Shown piece by piece: positions 49,383 to 59,930 of a stretch of 64,000 bases of DNA. Source of the DNA: Saccharopolyspora hordei. Its GTDB lineage: Bacteria; Actinomycetota; Actinomycetes; Mycobacteriales; Pseudonocardiaceae. The DNA lies in the NCBI RefSeq assembly GCF_013410345.1, contig NZ_JACCFJ010000001.1, forward strand, positions 1,773,001-1,837,000, read 5' to 3'. Under the pieces are notes generated by a model. That model ran no database searches, had not been told where the DNA came from, and saw only the letters and a list, made by a program, of their open reading frames with translations. Position 1 is the first letter of the stretch; each line of letters begins with the position of its first letter. The position numbers and the translations under genes are program-made.

Positions 49383-51227
49383 TCACTTGTTGATGTCGCG
49401 GACCGCTCCGTGGGAGGCGGAGGTGGCGAGGCGGGCGTAGGCGCGCAGCGCCGCCGAGACCTTCCGGTCACGACCCACCGGCTGCCACGGGTGCTCGCTC
49501 GCCTCCATCTTGGCGCGCCGCTCGGCCAGGACCTCGTCGGGGACGAGCAGTTCCAGCTTGCGCTCGTGGACATCGATCAGGATCTGGTCGCCGTCCTCCA
49601 CCAGGCCGATCGTGCCGCCGTTGGCCGCTTCCGGGGAGATGTGGCCGATCGACAGCCCCGACGAACCACCGGAGAACCGGCCGTCGGTGATCAGCGCGCA
49701 CTTCTTGCCCAGCCCGGAGCCCTTCAGGAAGGCCGTCGGGTGCAGCATCTCCTGCATGCCCGGGCCGCCCGCGGGGCCCTCGTAGCGGACCACCAGCACC
49801 TCGCCCGGCTGGACCTCCTTGTTGAGGATCACCGAGACGGCCTGCTCCTGGCTCTCCACCACGCGCGCCGGGCCCTGGAAGCGCCACAGCTCCTCCTCGA
49901 CGCCGGCCGTCTTGACCACCGCGCCCTCCTCGGCGAGGTTGCCCTTGAGCACGGCCAGCCCGCCGTCCGCGGTGTAGGCGTGCGCGACGTCGCGGATGCA
50001 CCCGTTCACCGGGTCGGTGTCCAGGGAGGACCAGCGGTTGGTGGTGGAGAACGCCTCCGTGGTGCGCACCCCGCCGGGCGCGGCGTGGAACAGCTCGATG
50101 GCCTCCTCCGACGGCGACTCACCGCGGACGTCCCACTTGGACAGCCACTCGGTGAGGTTCGCGCTGTGCACTGAGGACACGTCGCGGTGCAGCAGCCCCG
50201 CGCGGTCCAGCTCGCCGAGGATCGCGGTGATGCCGCCGGCCCGGTGCACGTCCTCCATGTGGTAGTCGGAGTTCGGGCTGACCTTCGACAGGCACGGCAC
50301 CCGGCGGCTGATCTCGGCGATGTCGTCCAGGGTGAAGTCGACCTCGCCCTCGATCGCGGCGGCCAGCGTGTGCAGCACCGTGTTGGTCGAGCCGCCCATC
50401 GCCATGTCCAGCGCCATGGCGTTCTGGAACGCCTTCTCGTTCGCGATGGACCGCGGCAGCACCGACTCGTCGTCCTCGCCGTAGTAGCGCTTGGCGATGC
50501 GCACGACGGTCCGGCCCGCCTCCTCGAACAGCGTGCGGCGCGCGGCGTGCGTGGCCAGCGTCGAGCCGTTGCCGGGCAGTGCCAGGCCGAGCGCCTCGGT
50601 GAGGCAGTTCATGGAGTTCGCGGTGAACATGCCCGAGCACGATCCGCAGGTCGGGCAGGCGGAGCGCTCCACCTCGGTGAGCCCGGCGTCGTCCACCGCG
50701 CTGTTCGCCGACGCGGCGATGGTGGTGATGAGGTCGGTCGGCGCGTGCGCCACGCCGTCCACCACGACCGCCTTGCCGGCCTCCATCGGACCGCCGGAGA
50801 CGAACACCGTCGGGATGTTCAGCCGCATCGCGGCGTTGAGCATGCCCGGGGTGATCTTGTCGCAGTTGGAGATGCACACCAGCGCGTCCGCCTGGTGGGC
50901 GTTGACCATGTACTCCACCGAGTCGGCGATGAGCTCGCGGGAGGGCAGCGAGTAGAGCATGCCGCCGTGGCCCATGGCGATGCCGTCGTCGACCGCGATG
51001 GTGTGGAACTCCCGCGGCACACCGCCGGATTCCCGGACCGCCTCGGCCACCACGTCACCGAGGTCGCGCAGGTGCACGTGCCCGGGCACGAACTGGGTGT
51101 AGGAGTTGGCGATCGCGACGATCGGCTTGCCGAAGTCGTCGTCGGTCATGCCGGTGGCACGCCACAGCGACCGGGCGCCTGCGGCGTTGCGGCCATGGGT
51201 GGTAGTACGAGAGCGCAGCTGGGGCAT
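49383..51227 (-). CDS. ilvD: Dihydroxy-acid dehydratase
   Basis: Third step of valine and isoleucine synthesis: dehydrates dihydroxyisovalerate and dihydroxymethylvalerate. 614 aa. Fe-S cysteines lie in [13 protein letters not shown] and [19 protein letters not shown], with the Mg and active-site region [15 protein letters not shown]; the C-terminal half has [16 protein letters not shown]. The start ATG at 51227 is preceded on this strand by CAGGAGG at good spacing. Transcribed opposite to ilvBNC, from its own promoter in the 341-bp gap upstream. Confidence 0.97.
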   Translation of the reverse strand: MPQLRSRTTTHGRNAAGARSLWRATGMTDDDFGKPIVAIANSYTQFVPGHVHLRDLGDVVAEAVRESGGVPREFHTIAVDDGIAMGHGGMLYSLPSRELIADSVEYMVNAHQADALVCISNCDKITPGMLNAAMRLNIPTVFVSGGPMEAGKAVVVDGVAHAPTDLITTIAASANSAVDDAGLTEVERSACPTCGSCSGMFTANSMNCLTEALGLALPGNGSTLATHAARRTLFEEAGRTVVRIAKRYYGEDDESVLPRSIANEKAFQNAMALDMAMGGSTNTVLHTLAAAIEGEVDFTLDDIAEISRRVPCLSKVSPNSDYHMEDVHRAGGITAILGELDRAGLLHRDVSSVHSANLTEWLSKWDVRGESPSEEAIELFHAAPGGVRTTEAFSTTNRWSSLDTDPVNGCIRDVAHAYTADGGLAVLKGNLAEEGAVVKTAGVEEELWRFQGPARVVESQEQAVSVILNKEVQPGEVLVVRYEGPAGGPGMQEMLHPTAFLKGSGLGKKCALITDGRFSGGSSGLSIGHISPEAANGGTIGLVEDGDQILIDVHERKLELLVPDEVLAERRAKMEASEHPWQPVGRDRKVSAALRAYARLATSASHGAVRDINK

Positions 51228-51568
51228 GGTGCGAGCTTCCTCCTGGCTTCTCTTGCGTGGCGGGCGGAACCTCGCCAGACCGCCTGGCTGCGGGATCCGG
51301 TGTCCGACGCAATGTCCGGTGCACGGCGGGCGTCTTCGACGGGCGACCGCTCGAGGACCCGCGGCGGTGCTGGTGGGTCAGGTGGGTCGCACGCGACCAC
51401 GGCCGCCGGTGTGGCGGTGCGACTCCGCGGTGCTGTCCACCGCCAGGGCGAGCGGATTGCCGCGTGCCTGACGGTCGTCGTGCCCCGGACGAACCCGCAC
51501 CGGGGCCCGTCGCCGGGGCGCGTTCGGGGACGGCGCCACGCCTTGTGGGCGTGGCAGTGCCGCCGAGA
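51228..51568. other. 341-bp gap upstream of ilvD
   Basis: Between the PH-domain protein and ilvD, both minus strand. A strong ribosome site lies next to ilvD. I found no leader peptide with Ile/Val/Leu runs in the minus-strand frames and no terminator followed by a T-run, so ilvD does not show the attenuator seen at ilvB and cimA. Confidence 0.5.
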
Positions 51569-52036
51569 TTACTCCTGCGCCTCCGGGTTGGGCAGCCGCC
51601 CACCGCTCATCACCGACAGGCGGGGCAGGTCGCGCACCCGCACCGCGGGCAGGGTGACCTCCTGGCCGGAGGAGAGCACCGCCTTCAGCCACCGCTTCTC
51701 GTCCAGGCGCAGCGAGGCGACCTGGTCCCAGTCGAACCGGTTGCTGCCCAGCGCCGTGCGCACCGCGATCCGCTCGGGGCTGACCGTGGTCCGGGTGCGC
51801 AGGATCCACCAGGCCAGGCCCAGCGGGACCAGGTAGACGAGCAGGCCCCACGGGTAGGCGCCCCAGGCCAACGGGGTGGCGCAGACGAGGACGGCGACCA
51901 CGGCGAGCAGCGACACCGGGGTGATCCGGAACGTCAGCGACTTCGGCAGCGGCGGCTGCTCCGGCTGGGAGCTCGCCGGGGCCTCGTCGGCCGGGTGGGT
52001 CTCGGGCTGCTCGGGCTGCTGCGGGGTCTCGCTCAC
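51569..52036 (-). CDS. PH-domain membrane protein (Cfp6-like)
   Basis: 155 aa. A proline/glutamate-rich N-terminal tail of about 40 residues, two membrane segments (SLLAVVAVLVCATPLAWGA and WGLLVYLVPLGLAWWIL), then a bacterial PH-like domain (VSPERIAVRTALGSNRFDWD, VASLRLDEKRWLKAVL, VTLPAVRVRDLPRLS) ending SGGRLPNPEAQE. The closing motif and layout match low-molecular-weight antigen Cfp6 (Rv3004) of M. tuberculosis, which sits at the same place beside ilvB. Function unknown. GTG at 52036. Confidence 0.85.
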   Translation of the reverse strand: MSETPQQPEQPETHPADEAPASSQPEQPPLPKSLTFRITPVSLLAVVAVLVCATPLAWGAYPWGLLVYLVPLGLAWWILRTRTTVSPERIAVRTALGSNRFDWDQVASLRLDEKRWLKAVLSSGQEVTLPAVRVRDLPRLSVMSGGRLPNPEAQE

Positions 52037-52230
52037 GCCGTCGATGGTCTCACCTGCGGTTGCGCACCCGCCAAGGTCCCGTCGCCCGGACGCGGCGGTG
52101 CCCCGGCCGGGCGCGGCGCACGTCACACAGCGGCGGGGTGGTCGGCCCCTGACGTGCGGTGACAGCCTCGTGGGAGGGCGCGCGCCCACGACCCGCGCGT
52201 CCACCATGCGGGAAGATCGTCCCGCATGGT

Positions 52231-52259
52231 TTGACGGGGACCCGCGCGTTGATTAACGT
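52231..52259 (+). promoter_or_regulatory. Promoter of the ilvB leader
   Basis: -35 TTGACG (52231-52236), a 17-bp spacer, and -10 TAACGT (52254-52259). Transcription would begin about 52266, at the leader-peptide ATG (52267), so the leader mRNA is probably leaderless, in keeping with the lack of a ribosome site before it. Confidence 0.7.
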
Positions 52260-52266
52260 CCACACC

Positions 52267-52317
52267 ATGCTGCGACTGCACGACATCCTCGTACTTCCCA
52301 GGCGCGTCGACGCCTAG
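52267..52317 (+). CDS. ilvB leader peptide
   Basis: 16 codons, ATG to TAG: MLRLHDILVLPRRVDA. Eight of 16 residues include Leu (four), Ile (one) and Val (two), the end products of the downstream pathway, so ribosome stalling on low branched-chain aminoacyl-tRNA is the likely signal. The reading frame runs into the first arm of a hairpin (52301-52313), followed at once by a terminator. Such an attenuated ilvB leader is known in corynebacteria and streptomycetes. Confidence 0.85.
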   Translation: MLRLHDILVLPRRVDA

Positions 52318-52375
52318 GAAGTTCGCAGCGTCGACGCGCCAACCCTCGTGAGGCCCTTCGTGGTCTGCGAGGGTT
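52301..52375 (+). promoter_or_regulatory. ilvB transcription attenuator (pause stem and terminator)
   Basis: A perfect 13-bp inverted repeat, GGCGCGTCGACGC (52301-52313) with 52328-52340, overlaps the end of the leader peptide. It is followed immediately by a terminator, AACCCTCG (52341-52348) with CGAGGGTT (52368-52375), an inner AGGCC/GGTCT stem and a run of six T. A ribosome stalled in the leader would free alternative pairings and prevent termination before ilvB (ATG at 52417). Confidence 0.85.
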
Positions 52376-52416
52376 TTTTCGTGTCCGGCCCACCCTTCGA
52401 CCTTGAGGCAGACCCG

Positions 52417-54246
52417 ATGACCAGCGCCAATACCAGGCAGAATCCGGTCCCGGCGCCCCCGCCTGGACGCCGCCCCAAGCCCGCACCGCCCAGCGGTGCC
52501 CCTGTGAAGGTCACCGGTGCGCAGGCACTGGTGCGTTCGCTGGAGTCCGTTGGTTGTGAGATCGTCTTCGGCATCCCGGGCGGCACCATCCTCCCGTCCT
52601 ACGACCCGTTGCTCGACTCCCAGAAGGTGCGCCACGTGCTGGTCCGGCACGAGCAGGGCGCCGGGCACGCCGCCACCGGGTACGCCCAGGCCACCGGCAA
52701 GGTCGGGGTGTGCATGGCGACCTCCGGGCCGGGTGCGACCAACCTCGTCACCGCGCTGGCCGACGCGCACATGGACTCGGTGCCGGTCGTGGCCATCACC
52801 GGCCAGCAGAGCACCGCGCTGATCGGCTCCGACGCCTTCCAGGAAGCCGACATCTGCGGCATCACGCTGCCCATCACCAAGCACAACTTCCTGGTCACCG
52901 ACCCCGCGGACATCCCGCGCACCATCGCCGAGGCGTTCTACATCGCCTCCAGCGGCCGTCCCGGCCCGGTGCTGGTCGACATCCCCAAGAACGTCCAGAC
53001 CGCCACCACCTCGTTCTCCTGGCCGCCGGAGATGAAGCTGCCGGGCTACCGGCCCACCAGCAAGCCGCACGGCAAGCAGGTCCGGGAGGCCGCCAAGCTG
53101 ATCACCGAGGCGCAGCGCCCGGTGCTCTACGTCGGCGGCGGCGTGATCAAGGCCGAGGCGCACGCCGAGCTGCGCGAGCTGGCCGAGCGCACCGGCATCC
53201 CGGTGGTCACCACGCTCATGGCGCGCGGTGCGTTCCCCGACTCGCACCCGCAGCACCTGGGCATGCCCGGCATGCACGGCACGGTCGCCGCGGTCACCGC
53301 GATGCAGCGCGCCGACCTGCTCATCGCGCTGGGCGCCCGCTTCGACGACCGGGTCACCGGCCAGCTGTCGTCGTTCGCGCCGGAGGCCAAGGTGGTGCAC
53401 GCCGACATCGACCCGGCGGAGATCTCCAAGAACCGCCACGCGGACGTGCCGATCGTCGGCGACTGCAAGGACGTGCTCACCGAGCTGATCGAGGCGGTCG
53501 CCAACGCCACCGCCGACCACGGCACCGCGGACCTGACCGCCTGGTGGGCCCAGCTCAACGACTGGCGCGAGCGCTTCCCGCTGGGCTACGAGTGGCCCGC
53601 CGACGGCAGCCTGTCGCCGGAGTACGTCATCGAGCGGCTGGGCGAGCTGGTCGGGCCGGACGCCATCTACGCGGCCGGGGTCGGGCAGCACCAGATGTGG
53701 GCCGCCCAGTTCATCGGCTACGAGAACCCGCGCACCTGGCTCAACTCCGGTGGCCTGGGCACCATGGGCTACGCCGTGCCGGCCGCGATGGGCGCCAAGG
53801 CCGGCGCGCCGGACAAGGTGGTGTGGGCCATCGACGGCGACGGCTGCTTCCAGATGACCAACCAGGAGCTGGCCACCTGCGCCATCGAGGAGCTGCCCAT
53901 CAAGGTGGCCGTCATCAACAACGGCAACCTCGGTATGGTCCGGCAGTGGCAGAACCTCTTCTACGCCGAGCGCTACTCACACAGTGACCTCGGGACCCAC
54001 AAGCACCGCATCCCGGACTTCAAGCTGCTGGCCGAGGCCTACGGCTGCGCGGGCCTGCGGTGCGAGTCCAAGGAGGACGTCGACAGCGTCATCCAGCGGG
54101 CGATGGAGATCGACGACCGACCCGTCGTGATCGACTTCGTGGTGGGTGCGGACGCCCAGGTGTGGCCGATGGTGCCCGCCGGGACGAGCAACGACGAGAT
54201 CATGGCGGCGCGCAACGTCCGCCCGCAGTTCGAGGACGAGGAGTGA
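52417..54246 (+). CDS. ilvB: Acetolactate synthase large (catalytic) subunit
   Basis: First common step of branched-chain amino acid synthesis; TPP- and FAD-dependent. 609 aa. The catalytic Glu is in [15 protein letters not shown], and the TPP/Mg motif in [39 protein letters not shown] is also typical. A proline-rich N-terminal extension of about 30 residues ([17 protein letters not shown]) precedes the conserved domain. ATG at 52417. Expression is controlled by the attenuator upstream. Followed 7 bp later by ilvN, the regulatory subunit. Confidence 0.97.
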   Translation: MTSANTRQNPVPAPPPGRRPKPAPPSGAPVKVTGAQALVRSLESVGCEIVFGIPGGTILPSYDPLLDSQKVRHVLVRHEQGAGHAATGYAQATGKVGVCMATSGPGATNLVTALADAHMDSVPVVAITGQQSTALIGSDAFQEADICGITLPITKHNFLVTDPADIPRTIAEAFYIASSGRPGPVLVDIPKNVQTATTSFSWPPEMKLPGYRPTSKPHGKQVREAAKLITEAQRPVLYVGGGVIKAEAHAELRELAERTGIPVVTTLMARGAFPDSHPQHLGMPGMHGTVAAVTAMQRADLLIALGARFDDRVTGQLSSFAPEAKVVHADIDPAEISKNRHADVPIVGDCKDVLTELIEAVANATADHGTADLTAWWAQLNDWRERFPLGYEWPADGSLSPEYVIERLGELVGPDAIYAAGVGQHQMWAAQFIGYENPRTWLNSGGLGTMGYAVPAAMGAKAGAPDKVVWAIDGDGCFQMTNQELATCAIEELPIKVAVINNGNLGMVRQWQNLFYAERYSHSDLGTHKHRIPDFKLLAEAYGCAGLRCESKEDVDSVIQRAMEIDDRPVVIDFVVGADAQVWPMVPAGTSNDEIMAARNVRPQFEDEE

Positions 54247-54253
54247 GCGGGCG

Positions 54254-54760
54254 ATGAGCCGACACACGCTCAGCGTGCTGGTGGAGAACGTCCCCGGTGT
54301 CCTGGCCCGGGTCTCCGGGCTGTTCTCCCGGCGCAGCTTCAACATCGAGTCGCTCGCCGTCGGCCCGACCGAGCACCCGGAGATCTCCCGGATGACGATC
54401 GTGGTCGCGGTCAACGAGCAGCCGCTGGAACAGGTCACCAAGCAGCTCAACAAGCTGGTCAACGTCATCAAGATCGTGGAGCTGGAGCCGGAGGCGTCGG
54501 TCCAGCGGGAGCTGCTGCTGGTGAAGGTCCGCGCCGACGCCTCGGTGCGCAGCCAGGTGCTGGAGACGGTGCAGCTGTTCCGCGCGAAGGTGGTGGACGT
54601 CTCGCCGGAGGCGCTGACCATCGAGGCCACCGGTACCGCCGATAAGCTCGACGCGTTGCTGCGAATGCTGGAACCGTACGGCGTCCGCGAGATGGTGCAG
54701 TCGGGCACGATCGCGATCGGTCGGGGTCCGCGCTCCATCACGGCCACAGCAGTGCGCTGA
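54254..54760 (+). CDS. ilvN: Acetolactate synthase small (regulatory) subunit
   Basis: 168-aa ACT-domain subunit that confers valine feedback inhibition. N-terminal ACT: LSVLVENVPGVLARVSGLFSR, with the second half (LLLVKVRADASVRSQVLETV) and LEPYGVREMVQSG at the end. ATG at 54254, 7 bp after ilvB. The 244 bp to ilvC are longer than usual for this operon and hold only a weak stem (GTCCTC/GAGGAC, 54893-54918). Confidence 0.96.
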   Translation: MSRHTLSVLVENVPGVLARVSGLFSRRSFNIESLAVGPTEHPEISRMTIVVAVNEQPLEQVTKQLNKLVNVIKIVELEPEASVQRELLLVKVRADASVRSQVLETVQLFRAKVVDVSPEALTIEATGTADKLDALLRMLEPYGVREMVQSGTIAIGRGPRSITATAVR

Positions 54761-54998
54761 ACCCCGCCACAGGCCGCGAAGAAAAGTGAAAACAAGCTCG
54801 ACCTGCGTAGCGGTGCCGGCAGCGGAACCTCAGCGCCCGCCCGAGCTCCGGGATCCCCGACTCATGCGTGCCCGATGCACCACGCTGGGGCTGTCCTCGT
54901 CAGGGGGACGCTGAGGACCCGCGGCGGTGCCGGTCGCGAGGGTGGACCGAGCAGCTCCGCCGCTCCACAGGTCGATGAAGCTCGAAAGGAACCGCTGA

Positions 54999-56000
<1,002 letters not shown>

Positions 56001-56042
56001 GCTGACCCGGTGCGCGCACCGCGCACCCTCGCCACGGTTCTC

Positions 56043-56111
56043 AGCGGCGCGTCACCCACGCGCGCCGCTGGTCGCGAACGGCCCGGTGCACCCCACGAGG
56101 GGCGCCGGGCC
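56043..56111 (+). terminator. Tandem hairpins after ilvC
   Basis: First stem AGCGGCGCG (56043-56051) with 56061-56069, perfect 9 bp. Second stem GGCCCGGTGC (56080-56089) with GCGCCGGGCC (56102-56111), 10 bp with one G-T pair. Probably the operon terminator. Confidence 0.65.
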
Positions 56112-56200
56112 TCGTGCCGTCCGCGGTCGGTCACGTCCCGGGGACCCCGCGTCCGCCAGGGGTGGACCGATCGCTGCCCGTGAGGATTACAGTACGCATC

Positions 56201-56443
56201 GTGAGTGAGAACGAGATCGTCGACGACAAGGCGCACATCCGCGACCGGCTGGACTTTTCGAAGGCGGAGTGGATCACCAGCACCGACGACCCCGACGAGC
56301 CCGGCGTGGAGATCGCGTTCGTCGACGGCTACGTCGGCATGCGCAACGGGGCGGACCCGGACGGGCCCGTCCTGGTCTTCACCCCGGCGGAGTGGGACGC
56401 GTTCGTCGCCGGGGCCAAGGACGGCGAGTTCGACGAGCCGTGA
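56201..56443 (+). CDS. DUF397-like small protein
   Basis: 80 aa. The C-terminal part (VEIAFVDGYVGMRNGADPDG, LVFTPAEWDAFVAGAKDGEF) is a clear DUF397 pattern, common and highly expanded in Streptomyces-type actinomycetes and usually encoded beside a helix-turn-helix regulator; no such partner is here. GTG at 56201 gives a compact protein; GTG 56180 would add seven residues. Lies alone between ilvC and serA. Confidence 0.7.
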   Translation: MSENEIVDDKAHIRDRLDFSKAEWITSTDDPDEPGVEIAFVDGYVGMRNGADPDGPVLVFTPAEWDAFVAGAKDGEFDEP

Positions 56444-56732
56444 CCGACCGGGACCGAGTCCCGCGCCCGGGTGGACCTCGGGGCGGCGTCGGCGTGTCCC
56501 GGACCGCTGCTCCGACGAGGTGGTGCTCTCGACCCCCCGCAGCGGTGGTGCGTGACCGTCGCCACCCCCGTTGATCTGCGACAATGCGGGTGACCCGGAC
56601 CCCGGGGCGGACGGTGGGAGCACCGGTGATCCGGACTACACCCTTGTGAACAGTTTCTCAATCTCCCGTTAAACTCCCCCCTCGTCCGGGCACAACGTCG
56701 TGCCGACCGTGATCTTCCACTGGAGTTCGCCC

Positions 56733-58328
56733 GTGACCAATGCAAGCCGTCCTGTCGTCCTGATCGCCGAGAAGTTGGCTCCGACCGTGATCGACGCCCT
56801 CGGGGACGGCGTCGAGATCCGCAACGTGGACGGCACGGACCGGCCGGCGTTGCTCGACGCCGTCGCTGAGGCCGACGCGCTGCTGGTCCGCTCCGCCACC
56901 AAGGTCGACGCCGAGGTGCTGTCCGCGGCGAAGAAGCTCAAGGTCGTCGCCCGCGCCGGGGTGGGCCTGGACAACGTCGAGGTTCCGGCCGCCACCGAGC
57001 GCGGCGTGATGGTGGTCAACGCGCCGACCTCCAACATCGTCTCCGCGGCCGAGCACGCGGTGGCCCTGCTGCTGGCGGTGGCCCGCAACGTGCCGCAGGC
57101 CGACGCGAGCCTCAAGGGCGGGGCCTGGAAGCGCAGCGCCTACACCGGCGTCGAGCTCAACGGCAAGACCGTCGGCGTGGTCGGCCTGGGCAAGATCGGC
57201 CAGCTGTTCGCGCAGCGGGTGGCCGCCTTCGGCACCAAGCTGATCGCCTACGACCCCTACGTCTCGCCGGCCCGCGCCGCCCAGCTGGGCATCGAGCTGG
57301 TGTCGCTGGACGAGCTGCTCTCCCGTGCCGACGCGATCTCCATCCACCTGCCCAAGACCGCCGAGACGCTGGGCCTGATCGGCGCCGAGGAGCTGAAGAA
57401 GGCCAAGCCCGGCATGCTCATCGTCAACGCCGCCCGCGGTGGCCTCATCGACGAGGACGCGCTGGTCGACGCGCTGCGCAACGGCCAGGTCGGCGGCGCG
57501 GCGATCGACGTGTTCAAGACCGAGCCGACCACCGAGAGCCCGCTGTTCGAGCTGGACAACGTGGTGGTCACCCCGCACCTGGGCGCGTCCACCCGGGAGG
57601 CCCAGGACCGCGCGGGCACCGACGTGGCCCGCTCGGTGCGGCTGGCGCTGCGCGGCGACTTCGTGCCGGACGCGGTCAACGTCCAGGGCGGTGCGGTCGG
57701 TGAGGAGGTCCGCCCGTACCTGTCGCTGACCCAGAAGCTCGGCCAGCTGCTGGCCGCGCTGCTGGGCACCACGCCGAGCTCGGTGACCATCGAGGCGCGC
57801 GGCGAGCTGGCCGACGAGGACGTCTCGGTGCTGCAGCTGGCGGCGCTGCGCGGCGTGTTCTCCGGTGCGGTGGAGAGCCAGGTGACCTTCGTCAACGCCC
57901 CGCAGCTCGCCGAGGAGCTGGGCGTGCAGGTGGAGATCGAGACCTCCCCGGAGAGCCCGAACCACCGCAGCGTCGTGACGGTGCGCGCGGGGCTCTCGGA
58001 CGGCCGCACCGCGCGCGTGTCGGGTGCGCTGTCCGGCTCGAACCAGGTGGAGAAGCTGGTGGAGGTCAACGGCCGCCACTTCGACCTGCGGGCCGAGGGC
58101 AACGTGCTGCTGCTGGAGTACCCGGACCGCCCGGGCGTGATGGGCAAGGTCGGCACCCTGCTCGGCGAGGTCGGCGTGAACATCGAGGCGGCGACGGTCA
58201 GCCAGACCACCGAGCGCTCCGACGCGATCATGCTGCTGCGCGTGGACCGGCCGGTGGAGCCGGGCGTGCTGGAGCCGATCGGCGCCGCGGTCGGCGCCCG
58301 GATCGTCCGCACCGTGACCTTCGAGTGA
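56733..58328 (+). CDS. serA: D-3-phosphoglycerate dehydrogenase
   Basis: First step of serine synthesis. 531 aa, the long form: substrate and NAD domains with VVGLGKIGQLFAQRVAAFG and LVNAARGGLIDEDAL-type active-site sequence (about 145-245, catalytic His in PHLGASTREAQDRAG), then the allosteric substrate-binding domain and a C-terminal ACT domain (LLEYPDRPGVMGKVGTLLGE) that binds serine. GTG at 56733 has GGAG seven bases upstream; the frame opens earlier at 56700 but lacks a site. A TAAACT -10-like hexamer at 56670-56675 may be its promoter. Confidence 0.97.
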   Translation: MTNASRPVVLIAEKLAPTVIDALGDGVEIRNVDGTDRPALLDAVAEADALLVRSATKVDAEVLSAAKKLKVVARAGVGLDNVEVPAATERGVMVVNAPTSNIVSAAEHAVALLLAVARNVPQADASLKGGAWKRSAYTGVELNGKTVGVVGLGKIGQLFAQRVAAFGTKLIAYDPYVSPARAAQLGIELVSLDELLSRADAISIHLPKTAETLGLIGAEELKKAKPGMLIVNAARGGLIDEDALVDALRNGQVGGAAIDVFKTEPTTESPLFELDNVVVTPHLGASTREAQDRAGTDVARSVRLALRGDFVPDAVNVQGGAVGEEVRPYLSLTQKLGQLLAALLGTTPSSVTIEARGELADEDVSVLQLAALRGVFSGAVESQVTFVNAPQLAEELGVQVEIETSPESPNHRSVVTVRAGLSDGRTARVSGALSGSNQVEKLVEVNGRHFDLRAEGNVLLLEYPDRPGVMGKVGTLLGEVGVNIEAATVSQTTERSDAIMLLRVDRPVEPGVLEPIGAAVGARIVRTVTFE

Positions 58329-58343
58329 GTCCGGTCTTCCTGC

Positions 58344-58378
58344 AACGTGGGGTGCGTCCTCCGGGCGCACCCCACGTT
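58344..58378 (+). terminator. Terminator after serA
   Basis: AACGTGGGGTGCG (58344-58356) pairs perfectly with 58366-58378 around TCCTCCGGG, 15 bp after the stop. Confidence 0.85.
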
Positions 58379-58621
58379 CGCGTCTGCTGGTCCGAACGGG
58401 GTTACTGCTCGGTCAGGTGACACGGGACGCGTTCCGCGATGTGAGACGTCCTCAGCATCGCACCAGCGGATCCGCTGCTTTCACTCTTTCGTGTGTCCCA
58501 CGGTCCGGGAAGCTTCATCCACTTGGTGGGCCCGGCATGCCGTCGCTCGCGCACATGCCGGTAGCCTTCGGCTCAACAGTTCGAGCCCCGCGGGTCGGGG
58601 TGGTTCTCGGGAGGTGTGTAG

Positions 58622-59665
58622 ATGCGGCTCGCTGTGATCCCCGGCGACGGGATCGGGCCGGAGGTGATTGCCGAGGCATTGAAGGTCCTCGGTGAGGTCG
58701 TACCGGACACCGAGATCACTCGATACGACCTGGGAGCCGCGCGCTGGCACGCGACGGGAGAACTGCTCCCCGAGTCCGTCCTCAGCGAACTCCGGCAGCA
58801 CGACGCGATCCTGCTGGGCGCGGTCGGCGACCCGTCGGTGCCCAGCGGCATCCTGGAGCGCGGGCTGCTGCTCCGGCTGCGCTTCGAGCTCGACCACCAC
58901 GTCAACCTGCGCCCGGCGCGGCTGTACCCGGGCGTGAAGAGCCCGGTGGCCGACCCGGGTGAGATCGACATGGTCGTGGTGCGCGAGGGCACCGAGGGCC
59001 CGTACGCGGGCAACGGCGGTCTGCTGCGCAAGGACACCACGCACGAGATCGCCACCGAGGTCAGCATCAACACCGCGTTCGGCGTGGAGCGCGTGGTGCG
59101 CGACGCCTTCGCCCGCGCCGCCTCCCGGCCGCGCAAGCACCTGACCCTGGTGCACAAGACCAACGTGCTCACCCACGCCGGGTCGCTGTGGTCGCGCGTG
59201 GTGGAAGAGGTCTCGCTGCAGTACCCGGACGTCACCGTCGCCTACCAGCACGTGGACGCCACCACCATCCACATGGTCACCGACCCGAGCCGGTTCGACG
59301 TGATCGTCACCGACAACCTGTTCGGCGACATCATCACCGACCTGGCCGGGGCGATCACCGGTGGCATCGGGCTGGCCGCCAGCGGCAACATCGACGCCAC
59401 CCGCCGCAACCCGAGCATGTTCGAGCCGGTGCACGGCAGCGCGCCGGACATCGCCGGCCAGGGCGTGGCCGACCCGACGGCCGCGGTGCTGTCGGTGGCC
59501 ATGCTGCTGGACCACGTGGGCCTGGCCGAGGCCGCCAAGCGCGTCGAGGCCTCGGTGGCGTTCGACCTGGCCACCCGCGACCACTCGGCGCCGGGGGCGA
59601 CCTTCGCCATCGGCGACCGCCTCGCGGCCCTGGTCTCGTCCCGCGAGGTCGCGCCGCAGACCTGA
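58622..59665 (+). CDS. leuB: 3-isopropylmalate dehydrogenase
   Basis: Oxidatively decarboxylates 3-isopropylmalate in leucine synthesis. 347 aa. Starts [65 protein letters not shown] and [19 protein letters not shown] (Mg and NAD site) are all present; the class is the shorter actinobacterial type. ATG at 58622 follows GGGAGGT. Own promoter in the 240-bp gap after the serA terminator; no Leu-rich leader peptide was found there. Confidence 0.96.
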   Translation: MRLAVIPGDGIGPEVIAEALKVLGEVVPDTEITRYDLGAARWHATGELLPESVLSELRQHDAILLGAVGDPSVPSGILERGLLLRLRFELDHHVNLRPARLYPGVKSPVADPGEIDMVVVREGTEGPYAGNGGLLRKDTTHEIATEVSINTAFGVERVVRDAFARAASRPRKHLTLVHKTNVLTHAGSLWSRVVEEVSLQYPDVTVAYQHVDATTIHMVTDPSRFDVIVTDNLFGDIITDLAGAITGGIGLAASGNIDATRRNPSMFEPVHGSAPDIAGQGVADPTAAVLSVAMLLDHVGLAEAAKRVEASVAFDLATRDHSAPGATFAIGDRLAALVSSREVAPQT

Positions 59666-59678
59666 TCCCGTCGTCGTG

Positions 59679-59708
59679 GAGGGCGTCCCGGTCCGCCGGG
59701 GCGCCCTC
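59679..59708 (+). terminator. Terminator after leuB
   Basis: GAGGGCGTCCCGG (59679-59691) with CCGGGGCGCCCTC (59696-59708), a 13-bp stem with one G-T pair. Confidence 0.75.
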
Positions 59709-59777
59709 GTCGTGTTCCACGAAGTGGGAACGGGTGGCCACTTGGTGGTCGGGGGCGCGTTGTGGCAGCATGGGCCC

Positions 59778-59825
59778 GTGGCTCTCCGCAGCAGCGCGAT
59801 CATCATTGGCGAGCGCGCCGGGTAA
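59778..59825 (+). CDS. Isoleucine leader peptide upstream of citramalate synthase
   Basis: 15 codons from GTG to TAA: MALRSSAIIIGERAG, with three consecutive Ile codons (ATC ATC ATT). No ribosome site is seen, but a -10-like CAGCAT (59766-59771) with -35-like TTGGTG (59742-59747) puts transcription start at the GTG, so it may be leaderless. Its last codons form the 5' arm of a hairpin, followed by a terminator and then cimA, an isoleucine-pathway gene. I know of no description of an attenuated cimA; function is inferred. Confidence 0.75.
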   Translation: MALRSSAIIIGERAG

Positions 59826-59878
59826 CGACTCCGCACCCCCGGCGCGCTGACCTCTCGCACCTGCGGGGGGTCTTTTTT
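59812..59878 (+). promoter_or_regulatory. cimA transcription attenuator
   Basis: AGCGCGCCGGG (59812-59822) pairs exactly with 59838-59848. Immediately after it, GACCTCTCGC (59849-59858) pairs with GCGGGGGGTC (59863-59872; two G-T pairs), loop ACCT, and six T follow (59873-59878). The layout, leader peptide then pause stem then intrinsic terminator, is the same as at ilvB. Stalling at the Ile codons would favour read-through into cimA. Confidence 0.8.
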
Positions 59879-59930
59879 GTTGCCTGCGTCGCCGCACCCA
59901 CCACCACAGACGCCATCGGGAGAGGAAGCA

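Noticed and set aside
54864-54914. Possible leader peptide before ilvC (MRARCTTLGLSSSGGR)
   Set aside because: Only two Leu, no Val or Ile, no ribosome site and no T-tailed terminator, so there is no sign of attenuation.
58380-58621. Leucine leader peptide before leuB
   Set aside because: No short frame with a run of Leu codons and no terminator with a T-tail was found in the gap.
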